DNA from: Mammaliicoccus sp. Dog046
Lineage (GTDB): Bacteria > Bacillota > Bacilli > Staphylococcales > Staphylococcaceae
Reading direction: 5' to 3'
NCBI RefSeq assembly: GCF_034039665.1
Contig: NZ_CP120131.1
Coordinates: 2,162,499 to 2,226,498 of the forward strand
DNA: 64,000 nucleotides
The notes beneath the pieces are model-generated. The model saw only the letters and a program-made list of their open reading frames with translations. It ran no database searches and was not told where the DNA came from. This document shows positions 26,006 through 35,281 of this stretch, piece after piece (position 1 is the first letter of the stretch; each line of letters starts with the position of its first letter). The position numbers and the translations under genes were made by a program.

Positions 26006-26055
26006 AGCCCATCATTGTACTGATAACATTCAGTATAATGATGGGCTTGTTTTTA
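26006..26055. terminator. Bidirectional terminator between isaB-like gene and hrtA
   Basis: AGCCCATCATT and AATGATGGGCT enclose an inner TACTG/CAGTA pair and are followed by a T-run. Confidence 0.85.
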
Positions 26056-26069
26056 TTTATTTTTAAATA

Positions 26070-26732
26070 CTATTCTTCCTTCAATGTACCATCTACCATT
26101 TTAAATACTTTATCACAATAAGTCGTTAACCTTTGATCATGTGTCACGATGATACATAACTTATTCAGTTCTTTCGTTTCTCGTTTTAAGATTTCCATCA
26201 CTTCAATCGCATTCTCTGTATCTAATGATGCTGTTGGCTCATCTGCAAGTATTATTGATGGATTGGTATATAAAGCATTCGCAATCGCAACTCTTTGTTT
26301 TTGTCCTCCTGATATTTCATTCGGTAATTGAGTTAATATTTTATTAAGTCCGAGCTGTTTAAGTAATCTTTGATGTTCTTCTTCGCTCATGACATCTTTT
26401 TTCACTTTTTTAAGTAATTCAAATTGTTGTTTCACTGTTAAAAATGGAATCAAGTTGCTCGTTTGTAGAATAAAGCCGATTTCTTTTAATCTTAACTTTG
26501 AAAGTTGCTTTTCATTATATTGATTAATTTGTTGTCCGTTTAATGATACCGTACCTTCTGATGGTAACTGTAAAGCGCCAGCCATTGTTAGCAGTGTACT
26601 TTTCCCGGAACCTGATGGACCAATGATTGCGACGAGCTCACCTTTTTCTAATTTGAAATTCGTAGGTTTAACCGCTTCAATTGTTCGATTTCCATCTTTA
26701 AATGATTTAGTGACATTTTCAAATGATAACAT
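26070..26732 (-). CDS. hrtA: Heme exporter ATPase HrtA
   Basis: 220 residues. Walker A GPSGSGKSTLL, Q-loop FILQTSNLIPFL, signature ISGGQKQRVAIANAL, Walker B IILADEPTASLD and H-loop VTHDQRL are all present. It is the ATPase of a MacB/FtsX-type exporter. It follows hrtB by 12 bases in the same operon, and identification rests mainly on that neighbour. HrtBA relieves heme toxicity in staphylococci. The HssRS sensor pair that normally adjoins it is not in this window. Confidence 0.85.
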   Translation of the reverse strand: MLSFENVTKSFKDGNRTIEAVKPTNFKLEKGELVAIIGPSGSGKSTLLTMAGALQLPSEGTVSLNGQQINQYNEKQLSKLRLKEIGFILQTSNLIPFLTVKQQFELLKKVKKDVMSEEEHQRLLKQLGLNKILTQLPNEISGGQKQRVAIANALYTNPSIILADEPTASLDTENAIEVMEILKRETKELNKLCIIVTHDQRLTTYCDKVFKMVDGTLKEE

Positions 26733-26744
26733 GACATGTTCCTC

Positions 26745-27794
26745 CTAACTAATGACTTTCAATGGTTCTACTTTTCTAATGCTTAACACTGAGAATAAAC
26801 TACCTAATATCGCAACGATAATCAACACAATGCCATAAATAAACATCGTTACATAATCAAATTTGATAGGTACTGCTTCTGGTAAGAATGAACCCGTCAA
26901 TACCGTTAATCCAAATCCAATGAGCGTACCGATTAACGCGATGATAATCGTTTGGCTCATCACAGATCTTGCTAAAAAGCCATTTGTTAACCCTTGTGCT
27001 TTTAATACGCCAAATAAATTTCTCTTTTGTAACGTAATAATATATAAGAAAATACCAATCACCATCGCTGAAATAGCGAATAAGAAAACAATCATAAATG
27101 TTAACGTTAAATTCTGTGCTTGATACCCAGGTAATTTCGTAATGAAATCTTCTATTTCATTAATCTCTAAATCTTTATTTAGTTGAACATCTTTCCATTG
27201 TTTATCTTTCACAACTAGCGCGTTAATGCGATCTCCTTTAAGCATCGGATTTAATTTACCAATTGTTTCATCGTTCGTAAACAATACAGGTGACGCATTA
27301 AATTTCGCACTTTCTGAAAAGCCGACAATTTTGAGTTTTTCATCACTATTTGAAAGCGACAATTCATCTCCAACTTTAAAACCTTTAGTTTTCAAAGTAT
27401 GGTCAGCTACAACTTCATTATTTTTCTTATACAATGACCCTTCTTCTACTTTAGGCATTAGGAATCCCTTTCCATCAATACCAAAGACCGTTGCATTTTC
27501 TTGTAATTTCCCGTTAGATGCAATGACAGCTGTTTGTTTTAAATGCGCACTTTTATCAAATTTGCCATCTACGTCATCCGTTTTTATAGACGATTGAGCT
27601 ACTGTTTGATTCGCATCCTTATTTAAAACAATCGCATCAGCCTTCCATAAATCGACCGCTTCCCTGTTCATATTCATCAAACCATTGGCTAAACCGGATA
27701 ATAAAAACAATAAATAACTAATCATAACTAATACGCCAATAATAAGACCGAACTTCGTTTTATTCCTTCTCATTTCGTTCCAAGCTAAGAACAT
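26745..27794 (-). CDS. hrtB: Heme exporter permease HrtB
   Basis: 349 residues, close to the 351 of S. aureus HrtB, and closely similar along its length. Matching segments include MFLAWNEMRRNKTKFGLIIG, YLLFLLSGLANGLMNMNRE, ADAIVLNKDANQTV, GFSESAKFNASPVLFTND and LPGYQAQNLTLTFMI. One N-terminal helix, a large extracellular domain (about 40-220) and three C-terminal helices give the FtsX/MacB topology. It takes heme from the membrane for export with HrtA. A TATACT -10 lies about 50 bases upstream. The direct-repeat HssR site was not evident. Confidence 0.92.
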   Translation of the reverse strand: MFLAWNEMRRNKTKFGLIIGVLVMISYLLFLLSGLANGLMNMNREAVDLWKADAIVLNKDANQTVAQSSIKTDDVDGKFDKSAHLKQTAVIASNGKLQENATVFGIDGKGFLMPKVEEGSLYKKNNEVVADHTLKTKGFKVGDELSLSNSDEKLKIVGFSESAKFNASPVLFTNDETIGKLNPMLKGDRINALVVKDKQWKDVQLNKDLEINEIEDFITKLPGYQAQNLTLTFMIVFLFAISAMVIGIFLYIITLQKRNLFGVLKAQGLTNGFLARSVMSQTIIIALIGTLIGFGLTVLTGSFLPEAVPIKFDYVTMFIYGIVLIIVAILGSLFSVLSIRKVEPLKVIS

Positions 27795-27863
27795 ATTTTC
27801 AATCCTTTCTAGAAAACCAATTATTTTCCGTTCTCAATCTATATAAAGTATACCATTAGAAAA

Positions 27864-27906
27864 AAGCGTTCCACAATATTAACCATATTGTGGAACACTT
27901 TTTAGT
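27864..27906. terminator. Terminator after the metallophosphoesterase gene
   Basis: GTTCCACAATAT and ATATTGTGGAAC form a perfect 12-bp stem with a 5-base loop and T-runs on both sides. Confidence 0.85.
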
Positions 27907-27948
27907 ATTATTTATTTTTCATTGGCTTTAACCCCAACAACATAGCTC

Positions 27949-28764
27949 TTATATTTCTACAATTTGTATTGTATTTTTTATTTCTGTTTCTAAATCTTCT
28001 GTTCGCCATTCTCTTTGATACCCTAAACATGGACAAATATATGTGATGCCTTCATCTTCTATTGCACTTCGAAAGTGTACGTGTCCCATGATACTGAATT
28101 TTATAGGATAATTTGTATAGAACTGATCAAAATCAGATGTCCCGATAAATGCATTAAAATAATCAAAGATTCTATGTGGCATTGGTACAGCAAATCTCTT
28201 ATGTGTGACGATATGTGTCATTAATATAATATTTTTGTCTTTCACTTGTTCTAAATCATTTTTTACAGATTGCGCAGCTAATTGAGACATTTCTAAATCT
28301 GATTTACCCCAATCGATATGTTCTTTATCTAACCATGTTGATCCATAGTACTTTCTTCTTTCCAATCGTTCTAAACTGAATTTATCTTGATCCGCAAAGC
28401 TATAATCATACCAACCGCTATGCCCCACAATTGCCCAATCATCATTAATGACATACGGATGCCCAATTACTGTTTCGGGTTGTGATTTATAATATTCGAA
28501 GATTTCATATGACGTTTTTTCTTCATGTTCGTTCTTCCAGTAATCATGATTCCCCGGAATAAACAAGACGTCTATATTAGATTGATGCTTAACATTTTGA
28601 ACAAATTGTATTGTTTGTGAGTAGTGATTCGAAATATCTCCTGCTATTAATAATAAATCCAACTCCAAACGCATGATTTCTTTCACCAAAATCATCTCAA
28701 AATCTTGTGGATAATAATCTTTACTTCTATCTATATGTAGATCCGAAATCGTACCAATTTTCAT
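27949..28764 (-). CDS. Calcineurin-like metallophosphoesterase
   Basis: 271 residues from ATG 28764 (an ATG two codons earlier is possible). The dinuclear metal motifs are in order: SDLHID, IAGDISNH, IPGNHDYW, MTHIVTHKRF and MGHVHFRS. This D-x-H / GD / GNHD / H / GHxH set defines the family. Such proteins hydrolyse phosphodiesters, but the substrate is unknown. It is divergent from the N-acetyltransferase gene. Confidence 0.9.
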   Translation of the reverse strand: MKIGTISDLHIDRSKDYYPQDFEMILVKEIMRLELDLLLIAGDISNHYSQTIQFVQNVKHQSNIDVLFIPGNHDYWKNEHEEKTSYEIFEYYKSQPETVIGHPYVINDDWAIVGHSGWYDYSFADQDKFSLERLERRKYYGSTWLDKEHIDWGKSDLEMSQLAAQSVKNDLEQVKDKNIILMTHIVTHKRFAVPMPHRIFDYFNAFIGTSDFDQFYTNYPIKFSIMGHVHFRSAIEDEGITYICPCLGYQREWRTEDLETEIKNTIQIVEI

Positions 28765-28875
28765 AAGCATGACCTAGCTTTCTATTTTATAACCATGTAA
28801 TTTTAATTTCATATTAACACATTCATGCTTGATATCCGTTATAATAGCACCAAGCATTTTTTTGGAGGGACGACT

Positions 28876-29661
28876 TTGGATATTCAACAATTTGAAAACT
28901 ATTTAAATATTGATTCAGACACATATCATCAAATCGATTTAAACAGTTTAAACCATTTTATTAAAAGATTTATGCACACAGTACCTTTTGAGAATATAAG
29001 CGTTCAAAACAATACCCCTATTTCAGTAAGTATTGATGATTTATTCAATAAAATCGTCTATCAAAACCGTGGTGGATTTTGCTATGAAATGAATACACTA
29101 TTTCAAGCTTATTTAAAGAAAAAGGGATTTAACGTTGATTGTATCTCTGGCACAGTTCATGCGCCTGACGATAGCTGGACGCGCGATGGTTCTCACATGT
29201 CGACGATTGTACATTTAGACCGCCCTTATATTGCTGATGTTGGGTTTGGTGATTTACCGACTGAAGCGATACCTATCTCTACACACGAAGACCCTACTGT
29301 TATTAATGATATTAATGGAAATTATCGTGCGATTTCTGATGCATCTGGCTCCATTCAACTTCAAAAACAATTAGAAAACATGGAGTGGCGTACGTCTTAC
29401 CAAACACAATTCACACCCAGATCATGGGACTTCTTTGAAGATCATTTAGCTTTTAACGCACTCAACCCAGATTCTATATTTGTTCAAAATCTCATTATTA
29501 CAATCCCTAAAGAATATGGTAGAGTAAGTATGTCTAAAGCGCACTTAACGATTACGACGAATGACGGCAAACAAAAGGAACCCGTCACTCATGACAATTA
29601 TAAAAATATTTTAAAGCATTATTTTGGAATAGAAGAACAAATTAAAACATTAGAAAGTTGA
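28876..29661 (+). CDS. Arylamine N-acetyltransferase
   Basis: 261 residues starting at TTG 28876, which follows GGAGGGA by five bases. The frame extends upstream but has no ribosome binding site there. With this start the catalytic triad falls at the family positions: Cys69 in NRGGFCYE, His107 in DGSHMST and Asp121 in IADVGFGD. The enzyme transfers acetyl from acetyl-CoA to arylamines and hydrazines. It is followed after 9 bases by a MarR gene, suggesting one operon. Confidence 0.92.
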   Translation: MDIQQFENYLNIDSDTYHQIDLNSLNHFIKRFMHTVPFENISVQNNTPISVSIDDLFNKIVYQNRGGFCYEMNTLFQAYLKKKGFNVDCISGTVHAPDDSWTRDGSHMSTIVHLDRPYIADVGFGDLPTEAIPISTHEDPTVINDINGNYRAISDASGSIQLQKQLENMEWRTSYQTQFTPRSWDFFEDHLAFNALNPDSIFVQNLIITIPKEYGRVSMSKAHLTITTNDGKQKEPVTHDNYKNILKHYFGIEEQIKTLES

Positions 29662-29670
29662 GGACCAACA

Positions 29671-30111
29671 GTGATAACTAATCAAGAATTACAAGACTTA
29701 GATTTATTTGATATATTAAGCGAACGTCATGGCATCATCCGTACTAAGATAGAATCGATGTGGAATGATACACATGATGTCCATATGTCTAGTTCTGAAT
29801 GGTATATTATGGCCAAAGTTTATCAACATAAGTGCAACATCTCTACCATTACTAAAAGTGTCACGATTTCTAGACAAGCTGTGCATAAATCCATTAAACA
29901 ATTACATCAAAAAGGATTAGTAGATATTCAAGATGTTGAAGGTAATAAAAAAGAAAAAGCCATCCAATTAACAGCACTTGGTGAAGAATACTTTTTAGAA
30001 GTGACACGTCAGAAAAAAATGTTAGAACAACATTTAATTGAATCTATTGGCTTAGATAACGTTAATAAACTGAGAGACATTTTGAAAATGGATTGGGATA
30101 TTCAAAATTAA
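29671..30111 (+). CDS. MarR-family transcriptional regulator
   Basis: 146 residues starting at GTG 29671, with TTGAGGA upstream. The helix-turn-helix is at about 55-75 (ISTITKSVTISRQAVHKSIKQL) and the wing at about 80-95 (GLVDIQDVEGNKKEKAIQLT). It lies between an arylamine N-acetyltransferase and an MFS multidrug pump. It is therefore a likely local repressor of the pump, whose start is 89 bases downstream. No cysteine is in the usual sensing position; Cys48 is in YQHKCNIS. Confidence 0.87.
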   Translation: MITNQELQDLDLFDILSERHGIIRTKIESMWNDTHDVHMSSSEWYIMAKVYQHKCNISTITKSVTISRQAVHKSIKQLHQKGLVDIQDVEGNKKEKAIQLTALGEEYFLEVTRQKKMLEQHLIESIGLDNVNKLRDILKMDWDIQN

Positions 30112-30200
30112 GTTTTGTAAACCAAGTTGACAATAAGGATGTTATTCTGCTAAAGTGAGTAAGTTATTATTTTTAGGTACGAAGGAGATTAAAGCATATT

Positions 30201-31598
30201 ATGAAAGCAGAAGTACAAGTAAAGCACCCAAAAACAATGGCCCTCATTTTAATGTTAGGCGCTTTTATCGGTTTATTTGGCGAAACCGCACTCAACATGG
30301 GCTTAACAAACGTCATGCAAGATTTCAGTATTAGCGCACCTACCGCACAATGGTTAACAACAGGCTACTTATTAGTCCTCGCTATCCTCGTACCAATTTC
30401 AGCTTACTTAACACGTTGGTTTACAACGAGACAACTCGTATTAGGCGGATTTATGATTTCTATAATAGGAACATTTTTTGCTGCAATATCACCTGTATTT
30501 GCGGTATTGTTGCTCGGACGTGTCATTCAAGCAATTGGAACAGGCATTATTTTACCCGTAATGATGACCGTTATGCTCAACATATTCCCTGTTAATAAAC
30601 GTGGCGTTGTCATGGGTATTATGGGATTAGTCATTACTTTAGCACCAGCAGTCGGCCCGACATTGTCAGGTGTCATTATTACAACATTAAACTGGCATTT
30701 CATCTTCTGGTTTAGTGCCATCTTTTATGTAGGATTAACAGTTATTGCTTTTATTAAGATAAGTAATGTATCAGAAATCACTAAGCCAAAAATAGATTTC
30801 ACATCTATCATTTTATCAACAATTGGTTTTTCCGGATTAATTTATGCGTTAAGTACAATGGCTGAAGTTTCAATCAGTTCACCTATTGTATGGTTGCCAC
30901 TAGTAATCGCGATCATCTCATTAACATTATTCTGTGTTAGACAAACAAAAATGTCAGAACCAATGTTGAATCTGACTGTATTTAAACACCCTATGTTCAC
31001 ATTAGGTGTACTCATGATTTTCTTCTTAATGCTCGTTATATTATCGACAGCTATTTTACTACCCATTTATTTAAAAGGCAGTTTATTATTAACAGCAGCA
31101 CTGGCTGGTCTCGTACTATTACCAGGTAATGCTATCAACTTTATATTGTCTCCAGTTGTTGGTAGTTTATTTGATAAATATGGTGCAAGATATTTTGGAA
31201 TCGCTGGCTATTTATTATTACTTGTAGCAAGTATTGGATTCTCAATATCCATTACAGCCACAACACCAGTTTGGTTAATCATTAGTTTATTCATCGTACT
31301 ATTTTTAGGTTCTACGATGATAATGATGCCAGCACAAACTAATGGATTAAATCAGCTACCACCTCATTTATATGCAGATGGATCAGCAGCAATGAATACG
31401 TTAATGCAAGTAGCAGGATCAGCTGGTACAGCATTAGCTATTACACTTTATACAGTAGGTCAACAACAAGTCACTGGTCATTCTAGTCATTTAGACGGCG
31501 GAGAAATAATCGCTCACGGTGTACAATTTGTCTTTTACTTTATAACAGGTGTCGCAGCATTAGGATTCATCACATCATTATTTGTGAAAAAAGCATAA
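30201..31598 (+). CDS. MFS multidrug efflux pump, 14-helix DHA2 (EmrB/QacA) family
   Basis: 465 residues. Motif A/C regions are recognisable: AQWLTTGYLLVLAILVPISA near residues 48-67, GRVIQAIGTGIILPVMMT in helix 4 and LVITLAPAVGPTLSGVI in helix 5. The last is the antiporter motif C. The count of hydrophobic segments suggests 14 helices. The start has GAAGGAG upstream. It is close to LmrB/SdrM-type pumps of Firmicutes. The adjacent MarR gene is its likely regulator. The drug profile is unknown. Confidence 0.88.
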   Translation: MKAEVQVKHPKTMALILMLGAFIGLFGETALNMGLTNVMQDFSISAPTAQWLTTGYLLVLAILVPISAYLTRWFTTRQLVLGGFMISIIGTFFAAISPVFAVLLLGRVIQAIGTGIILPVMMTVMLNIFPVNKRGVVMGIMGLVITLAPAVGPTLSGVIITTLNWHFIFWFSAIFYVGLTVIAFIKISNVSEITKPKIDFTSIILSTIGFSGLIYALSTMAEVSISSPIVWLPLVIAIISLTLFCVRQTKMSEPMLNLTVFKHPMFTLGVLMIFFLMLVILSTAILLPIYLKGSLLLTAALAGLVLLPGNAINFILSPVVGSLFDKYGARYFGIAGYLLLLVASIGFSISITATTPVWLIISLFIVLFLGSTMIMMPAQTNGLNQLPPHLYADGSAAMNTLMQVAGSAGTALAITLYTVGQQQVTGHSSHLDGGEIIAHGVQFVFYFITGVAALGFITSLFVKKA

Positions 31599-31608
31599 AG
31601 TATAGAAG

Positions 31609-31648
31609 AAAGCTGGAACACATTGAAAAATGTCGTTCCAGCTTTTTC
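31609..31648 (+). terminator. Terminator of the DHA2 pump gene
   Basis: AGCTGGAAC and GTTCCAGCT are followed by TTTTTCT. Confidence 0.8.
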
Positions 31649-31676
31649 TATTTGAAATATTTAGTGTGGTGTGGGG

Positions 31677-31971
31677 ATATCGTGCGTTTCAGGGGCAATC
31701 GCACGAAGAATTCCCAGGTTTCACCGAGATATCGTGCGTTTCGGTATCAATCGCACGAAGAATTCCCAGATTTCGACGAAATATCGTGCGTTTCGGTATC
31801 AATCGCACGAAGACTTCAGGATTTCGCCAAGATATCGTGCGTTTCAGGGGCAATCGCACGAAGACTTTCCGGATTTCGCCGAGATATCGTGCGTTTCGGT
31901 ATCAATCGCACGAAGACTTCAGGATTTCGCCAAGATATCGTGCGTTTCGGTATCAATCGCACGATATCTTC
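31677..31971. repeat. Array of six ~52-bp repeats (TCGTGCG/CGCACGA family)
   Basis: Units begin with ATATCGTGCG at 31677, 31729, 31781, 31832, 31884 and 31935. Each holds TTTCGGTATCAATCGCACGA (or TTTCAGGGGCAATCGCACGA) and a 19-20 base spacer. TCGTGCG and CGCACGA are complementary. The array ends with CGCACGATAT, the reverse of its own beginning. It is the inverted counterpart of the array at 36775-36968. Small open frames across it are repeat artefacts. Confidence 0.9.
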
Positions 31972-32012
31972 TATACTTGAAATCCATCTAGGAAGATCTA
32001 AAATGCCTCCAT

Positions 32013-32183
32013 AAAAAAGGGAGCGGAACAGAAATCTAATTTATAAAAAAGATTTCGTAGTCCCGCCCCGGCAAGGATGACTAGAGTTGGAAAAAGCTTG
32101 ATACAAGCGTATTTTTAACTCAGTCATCTACTGCCAAGATACTAAAAGAGACTGAGACATTATATTATGTCCAGTCTCTTTTA
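32013..32183. repeat. Full copy of the ~170-bp interspersed intergenic element
   Basis: It starts AAAAAAGGGAGCGGAACAG and contains TAGTCCCGCCCCGGCAAGGA and CAGTCATCTACTGCCAAGAT. It ends in the hairpin AGACTGAGACAT/ATGTCCAGTCT followed by TTTTA. It is nearly the exact reverse complement of 36599-36765 and shares both ends with 7867-7945. Its hairpin lies just past the proP stop and can terminate it. Confidence 0.9.
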
Positions 32184-32190
32184 ATGTATA

Positions 32191-33609
32191 TTAATCTAAT
32201 TTAACTTTGTTTTCTGGAACTTCTGATTCATTCCACCAAAGTGCATCTTCTGGGTTTTTAGCTACTTTTTCTAATTCTTTTTTAGAAGATACTGTTGGGT
32301 ATGAACCTTTTAAAGCTTTTCCTGAAGTTGTTTCAAATAGTACAAGAATTGCTACAAATCCAATAATACTTACTGCTGTTAAATAATATGCAGGTGCTAA
32401 TGGATTATTTGTTGCGTGTACTAACCAAGTAGAAACTAATGGTGTTGTACCACCAAAAATTGATACAGATACATTAAACGTAACTGCTAGTGTACGGTAA
32501 CGAACATCTGTATGGAATATACTTGGTAATAGACTTGGCATTGCACCTTCATATGTTGAAAGGAAGAAACCAAGAATGAATATACCTAATGAAATAAACA
32601 TCAATTGATTCATGCCAATCAAGTAAAATGCTAATAATGAAAATGCTGTTAAGCCAAATGTACCGACAAGAACAACTTTCTTGTTACCAATTTTATCACT
32701 TAAACGTCCAAATAAGAACGCTAAAGGAACCATGATTACCATGACACTTGTAATAAGAATTGTACTTAATGATGCTGAAATACCAATTTCTCCTTCTAAG
32801 TAAGAAGGCATGTATGATAATAACATGTAGTTTGTGATATTGAAGAATGCTACTGCAATGAAGCATAATACGATATCTTTTTTATGATTTTTAAGGATTG
32901 ACCCTAATGACTCTTGTTCATCATCATTGTCTGAAATTTCGTTTTCAAATATAGGTGTTTCGTCTAAATGTCTTCTTAAATATAAACCGAATAGTCCAAG
33001 TGGTGCACCTAAGATAAATGGAATTCTCCAGCCCCAAGATTGCATTTGAGCATCAGATAAACCAATTGTTAATCCAGTTGCTAATAAAGAAGCAAGGATA
33101 TAACCAGCCAAAGTACCAATTTCTAATCCACTACCAAGAACACTTCTCTTCTTATCTGGAGAAGACTCTGCAATGTAAACCATCGCACCAGCATATTCCC
33201 CACCAGTTGAGAAACCTTGAATAATTCTAGCAATCAGTAATAGAATTGGCGCCCATACACCAATTTGATCGTAAGTTGGTAATAATCCAATTAATAACGT
33301 TGAAAATGCCATTAAAATAATTGTCGTTGTTAAAACAGTCTTTCTTCCCAATTTATCGCCAATTCTTCCGAAGATGACACCACCCAATGGTCTCATTAAG
33401 AAGGCAATGGCAAACGTTGCAAATGTAAATACTAATTTCAACTCATCATTTTCTACAGAAGAGAAGAAATTTTTACTAATGATAATTGCTAAATAAGAAT
33501 ATAACCCGAAGTCAAACCATTCCATCGCATTACCAATACCTGTTGCATAAACACTTTTCTTAGTTTGTTTCATGTCTACAACATTGACTTTATTTTTATT
33601 AAATTTCAT
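32191..33609 (-). CDS. proP: Proline/betaine transporter ProP (MFS, metabolite:H+ symporter family)
   Basis: 472 residues, 12 helices. Family segments: [20 protein letters not shown] in helix 1, [20 protein letters not shown] (motif A), [16 protein letters not shown] in helix 4 and [15 protein letters not shown] after helix 6. These match staphylococcal ProP, which imports proline and glycine betaine for osmoprotection. The start has AAGGGTG at a long spacing. A later ATG (codon 13) is possible but has no site. Two palindromes lie upstream. The gene is enclosed by the inverted repeats at 32.0 and 36.6 kb. Confidence 0.88.
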   Translation of the reverse strand: MKFNKNKVNVVDMKQTKKSVYATGIGNAMEWFDFGLYSYLAIIISKNFFSSVENDELKLVFTFATFAIAFLMRPLGGVIFGRIGDKLGRKTVLTTTIILMAFSTLLIGLLPTYDQIGVWAPILLLIARIIQGFSTGGEYAGAMVYIAESSPDKKRSVLGSGLEIGTLAGYILASLLATGLTIGLSDAQMQSWGWRIPFILGAPLGLFGLYLRRHLDETPIFENEISDNDDEQESLGSILKNHKKDIVLCFIAVAFFNITNYMLLSYMPSYLEGEIGISASLSTILITSVMVIMVPLAFLFGRLSDKIGNKKVVLVGTFGLTAFSLLAFYLIGMNQLMFISLGIFILGFFLSTYEGAMPSLLPSIFHTDVRYRTLAVTFNVSVSIFGGTTPLVSTWLVHATNNPLAPAYYLTAVSIIGFVAILVLFETTSGKALKGSYPTVSSKKELEKVAKNPEDALWWNESEVPENKVKLD

Positions 33610-33681
33610 GTTTTTATAAACACCCTTTCGATATAGTTATGTATAATAACAGATTGAAAAATAAAAACAACTGTAAAATTA

Positions 33682-33707
33682 CACAATTTTAAAATATTAA
33701 AATTGTG
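33682..33707. promoter_or_regulatory. 11-4-11 dyad upstream of proP
   Basis: CACAATTTTAA-AATA-TTAAAATTGTG is perfectly complementary and lies 73 bases before the start codon. It is a probable operator in the proP promoter region. Confidence 0.5.
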
Positions 33708-33744
33708 AAAAACAAAACAATCACAATAGTTTATTAGGTTTGTA

Positions 33745-33758
33745 AGTGGTCGACCACT
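33745..33758. promoter_or_regulatory. 14-bp perfect palindrome upstream of proP
   Basis: AGTGGTCGACCACT, about 40 bases beyond the AT-rich dyad, is unusually GC-rich for this interval. It is a candidate operator for a regulator not identified here. Confidence 0.45.
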
Positions 33759-34004
33759 ATTGTAAAATTGCACTATTTTCTATGTGTTTTTTTATTATTT
33801 TCCAAGATTTATACACGTTTTTCATAGGGAAATAAATTTTTAGAAAATTTTATATACCTACGGAGACATGATGATTCGAAGATAAATCGACTGGAATAAT
33901 AAGTCATATAATGGGAATTATTTTGTTGAGAAATTTGGGTTGAGCGGGGATTTTTTTGTGGGATCGATTATATTGCATGAGGAAATGTTTGGTATGGGGC
34001 GTAT

Positions 34005-34377
34005 CTTGGATTAACTTCGGAATTAACTCACGACTTGCCCTTTCTCTTGGATTAACTTCGCAATTAACTCACGACTTTGGCCTTCTCTTGGATTAACTTC
34101 GGCGTTAACTCACGACTTGCCCTTTCTCTTGGATTAACTTCGGCATTAACTCACGACTTGCCCTTTCTCTTGGATTAACTTCAGCGTTAACTCACGACTT
34201 GACCCTTTTCTTGGATTAATTCCAGCGTTAACTCACGACTTTGACCTTCTCTTGGATTAACTTCGGCGTTAACTCACGACTTGCCCTTTCTCTTGGATTA
34301 ACTTCGGCGTTAACTCACGACTTGACCCTTTTCTTGGATTAATTCCAGCGTTAACTCCACACTTAATCTACGACTTT
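34005..34377. repeat. Array of nine 41-bp repeats
   Basis: CTTGGATTAACTTCGGCGTT starts units at 34005, 34046, 34087, 34128, 34169, 34210, 34251, 34292 and 34333, exactly 41 bp apart. Each continues AACTCACGACTTGCCCTTT. TTAAC and GTTAA form a short dyad in each unit. The stretch 33610-34445 holds only this array and the proP upstream dyads. Confidence 0.92.
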
Positions 34378-34445
34378 CACCAACTTATGCCCACCTCACA
34401 TAATTTCTCCCATTTCTAAAGCAAATTCCACACCACAAACAACAT

Positions 34446-34500
34446 AAAAAGCCGCTCAACTTTGTGTGTTCCTTCAACTTCACAATAGTTGGCGACTCTT
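34446..34500 (-). terminator. Probable terminator of the TetR gene
   Basis: GCCGCTCAACTTTGTG and CACAATAGTTGGCGAC form an imperfect long stem with a T-run on the minus strand. Confidence 0.55.
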
Positions 34501-34505
34501 TATCA

Positions 34506-35126
34506 TTAATCTCGATTAAATTTTTTATCAACAAGTTTCCTCATGATAGTCAATGGACCTGTTCCTGCAATTGTTGCTGAATAATTGACGAGTTCATCAA
34601 CCGAAACACGATTTTCGTCGTTCACCCAATATTTAATCATCGATATCATCGATCCTGTAATGTAACTTAAATAATATTCTTCAGGAATTCCGAATACATC
34701 TTCTCCTTCATCTATTAAAAATTCCAAATTATTTCTTACAAAAACGCTAAATTGATTCTCTATTTTACTTTTTCTTTCTAATGTTAATATCACTTTATAA
34801 AAATCTATATTATCATCTATGTGCGTAATTACTTTTCCAATTATTTTCTTAGCGAAATCGTCTATGAACGATGCCGTAGATGTTTGATCTAAAGCCATTT
34901 TACTGATATCTACCATGCCTCTAATTTTTTCAATTTGCTCATTTTCCATTTCATCTAAAAGTGCATACTTATCTTCATAATTTAAATAAAATGTACCTCT
35001 ATTTACATCCGCTAAATCTGAAATTTCTTGAATCGTAATTTTTTCAATTCTATTTTCTTTCAACAACTCAATAAATGCTTTTTTAATCGCATTTTTACTT
35101 TTTCTAACTCGACGATCTTCAGCCAT
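34506..35126 (-). CDS. TetR-family regulator, divergent from a YhgE-like gene
   Basis: 206 residues. The N-terminal helix-turn-helix region is DRRVRKSKNAIKKAFIELLK and ITIQEISDLADVNRGTFYLNY, a clear TetR signature of the TetR_C_8/DhaS-like class. The C-terminal 130 residues are helical ligand-binding and dimerisation. The start follows GGGAGG. The 155-bp gap to the divergent membrane protein gene contains AT-rich dyads such as GTTGATTAATGAAC and GAACAATATTAATATT, likely operators. It is probably the repressor of that gene. Confidence 0.88.
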   Translation of the reverse strand: MAEDRRVRKSKNAIKKAFIELLKENRIEKITIQEISDLADVNRGTFYLNYEDKYALLDEMENEQIEKIRGMVDISKMALDQTSTASFIDDFAKKIIGKVITHIDDNIDFYKVILTLERKSKIENQFSVFVRNNLEFLIDEGEDVFGIPEEYYLSYITGSMISMIKYWVNDENRVSVDELVNYSATIAGTGPLTIMRKLVDKKFNRD

Positions 35127-35281
35127 TTTAAAAATCCTCCCTTATTTAATGAACAATATTAATATTTTTGTTGATTAATGAACCAATTGTAATGTATTGA
35201 CGATTGTATAATCTTTAAACCCTATTATAATAAACAATGTAATTAATAATCAACACTATGTTCAATAAAGGAGAATAAATC

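Noticed and set aside
31677-31971. Possible CRISPR array
   Set aside because: The units are tandem, with related spacers of similar sequence and dyads in the repeat, and no cas genes are near. The same applies to the arrays at 20.3, 34.0, 36.8 and 42.1 kb.
31630-32014. Overlapping 106-120-codon frames across the 52-bp array
   Set aside because: The repeat has no internal stop in several frames, so the frames are artefacts of repetition.
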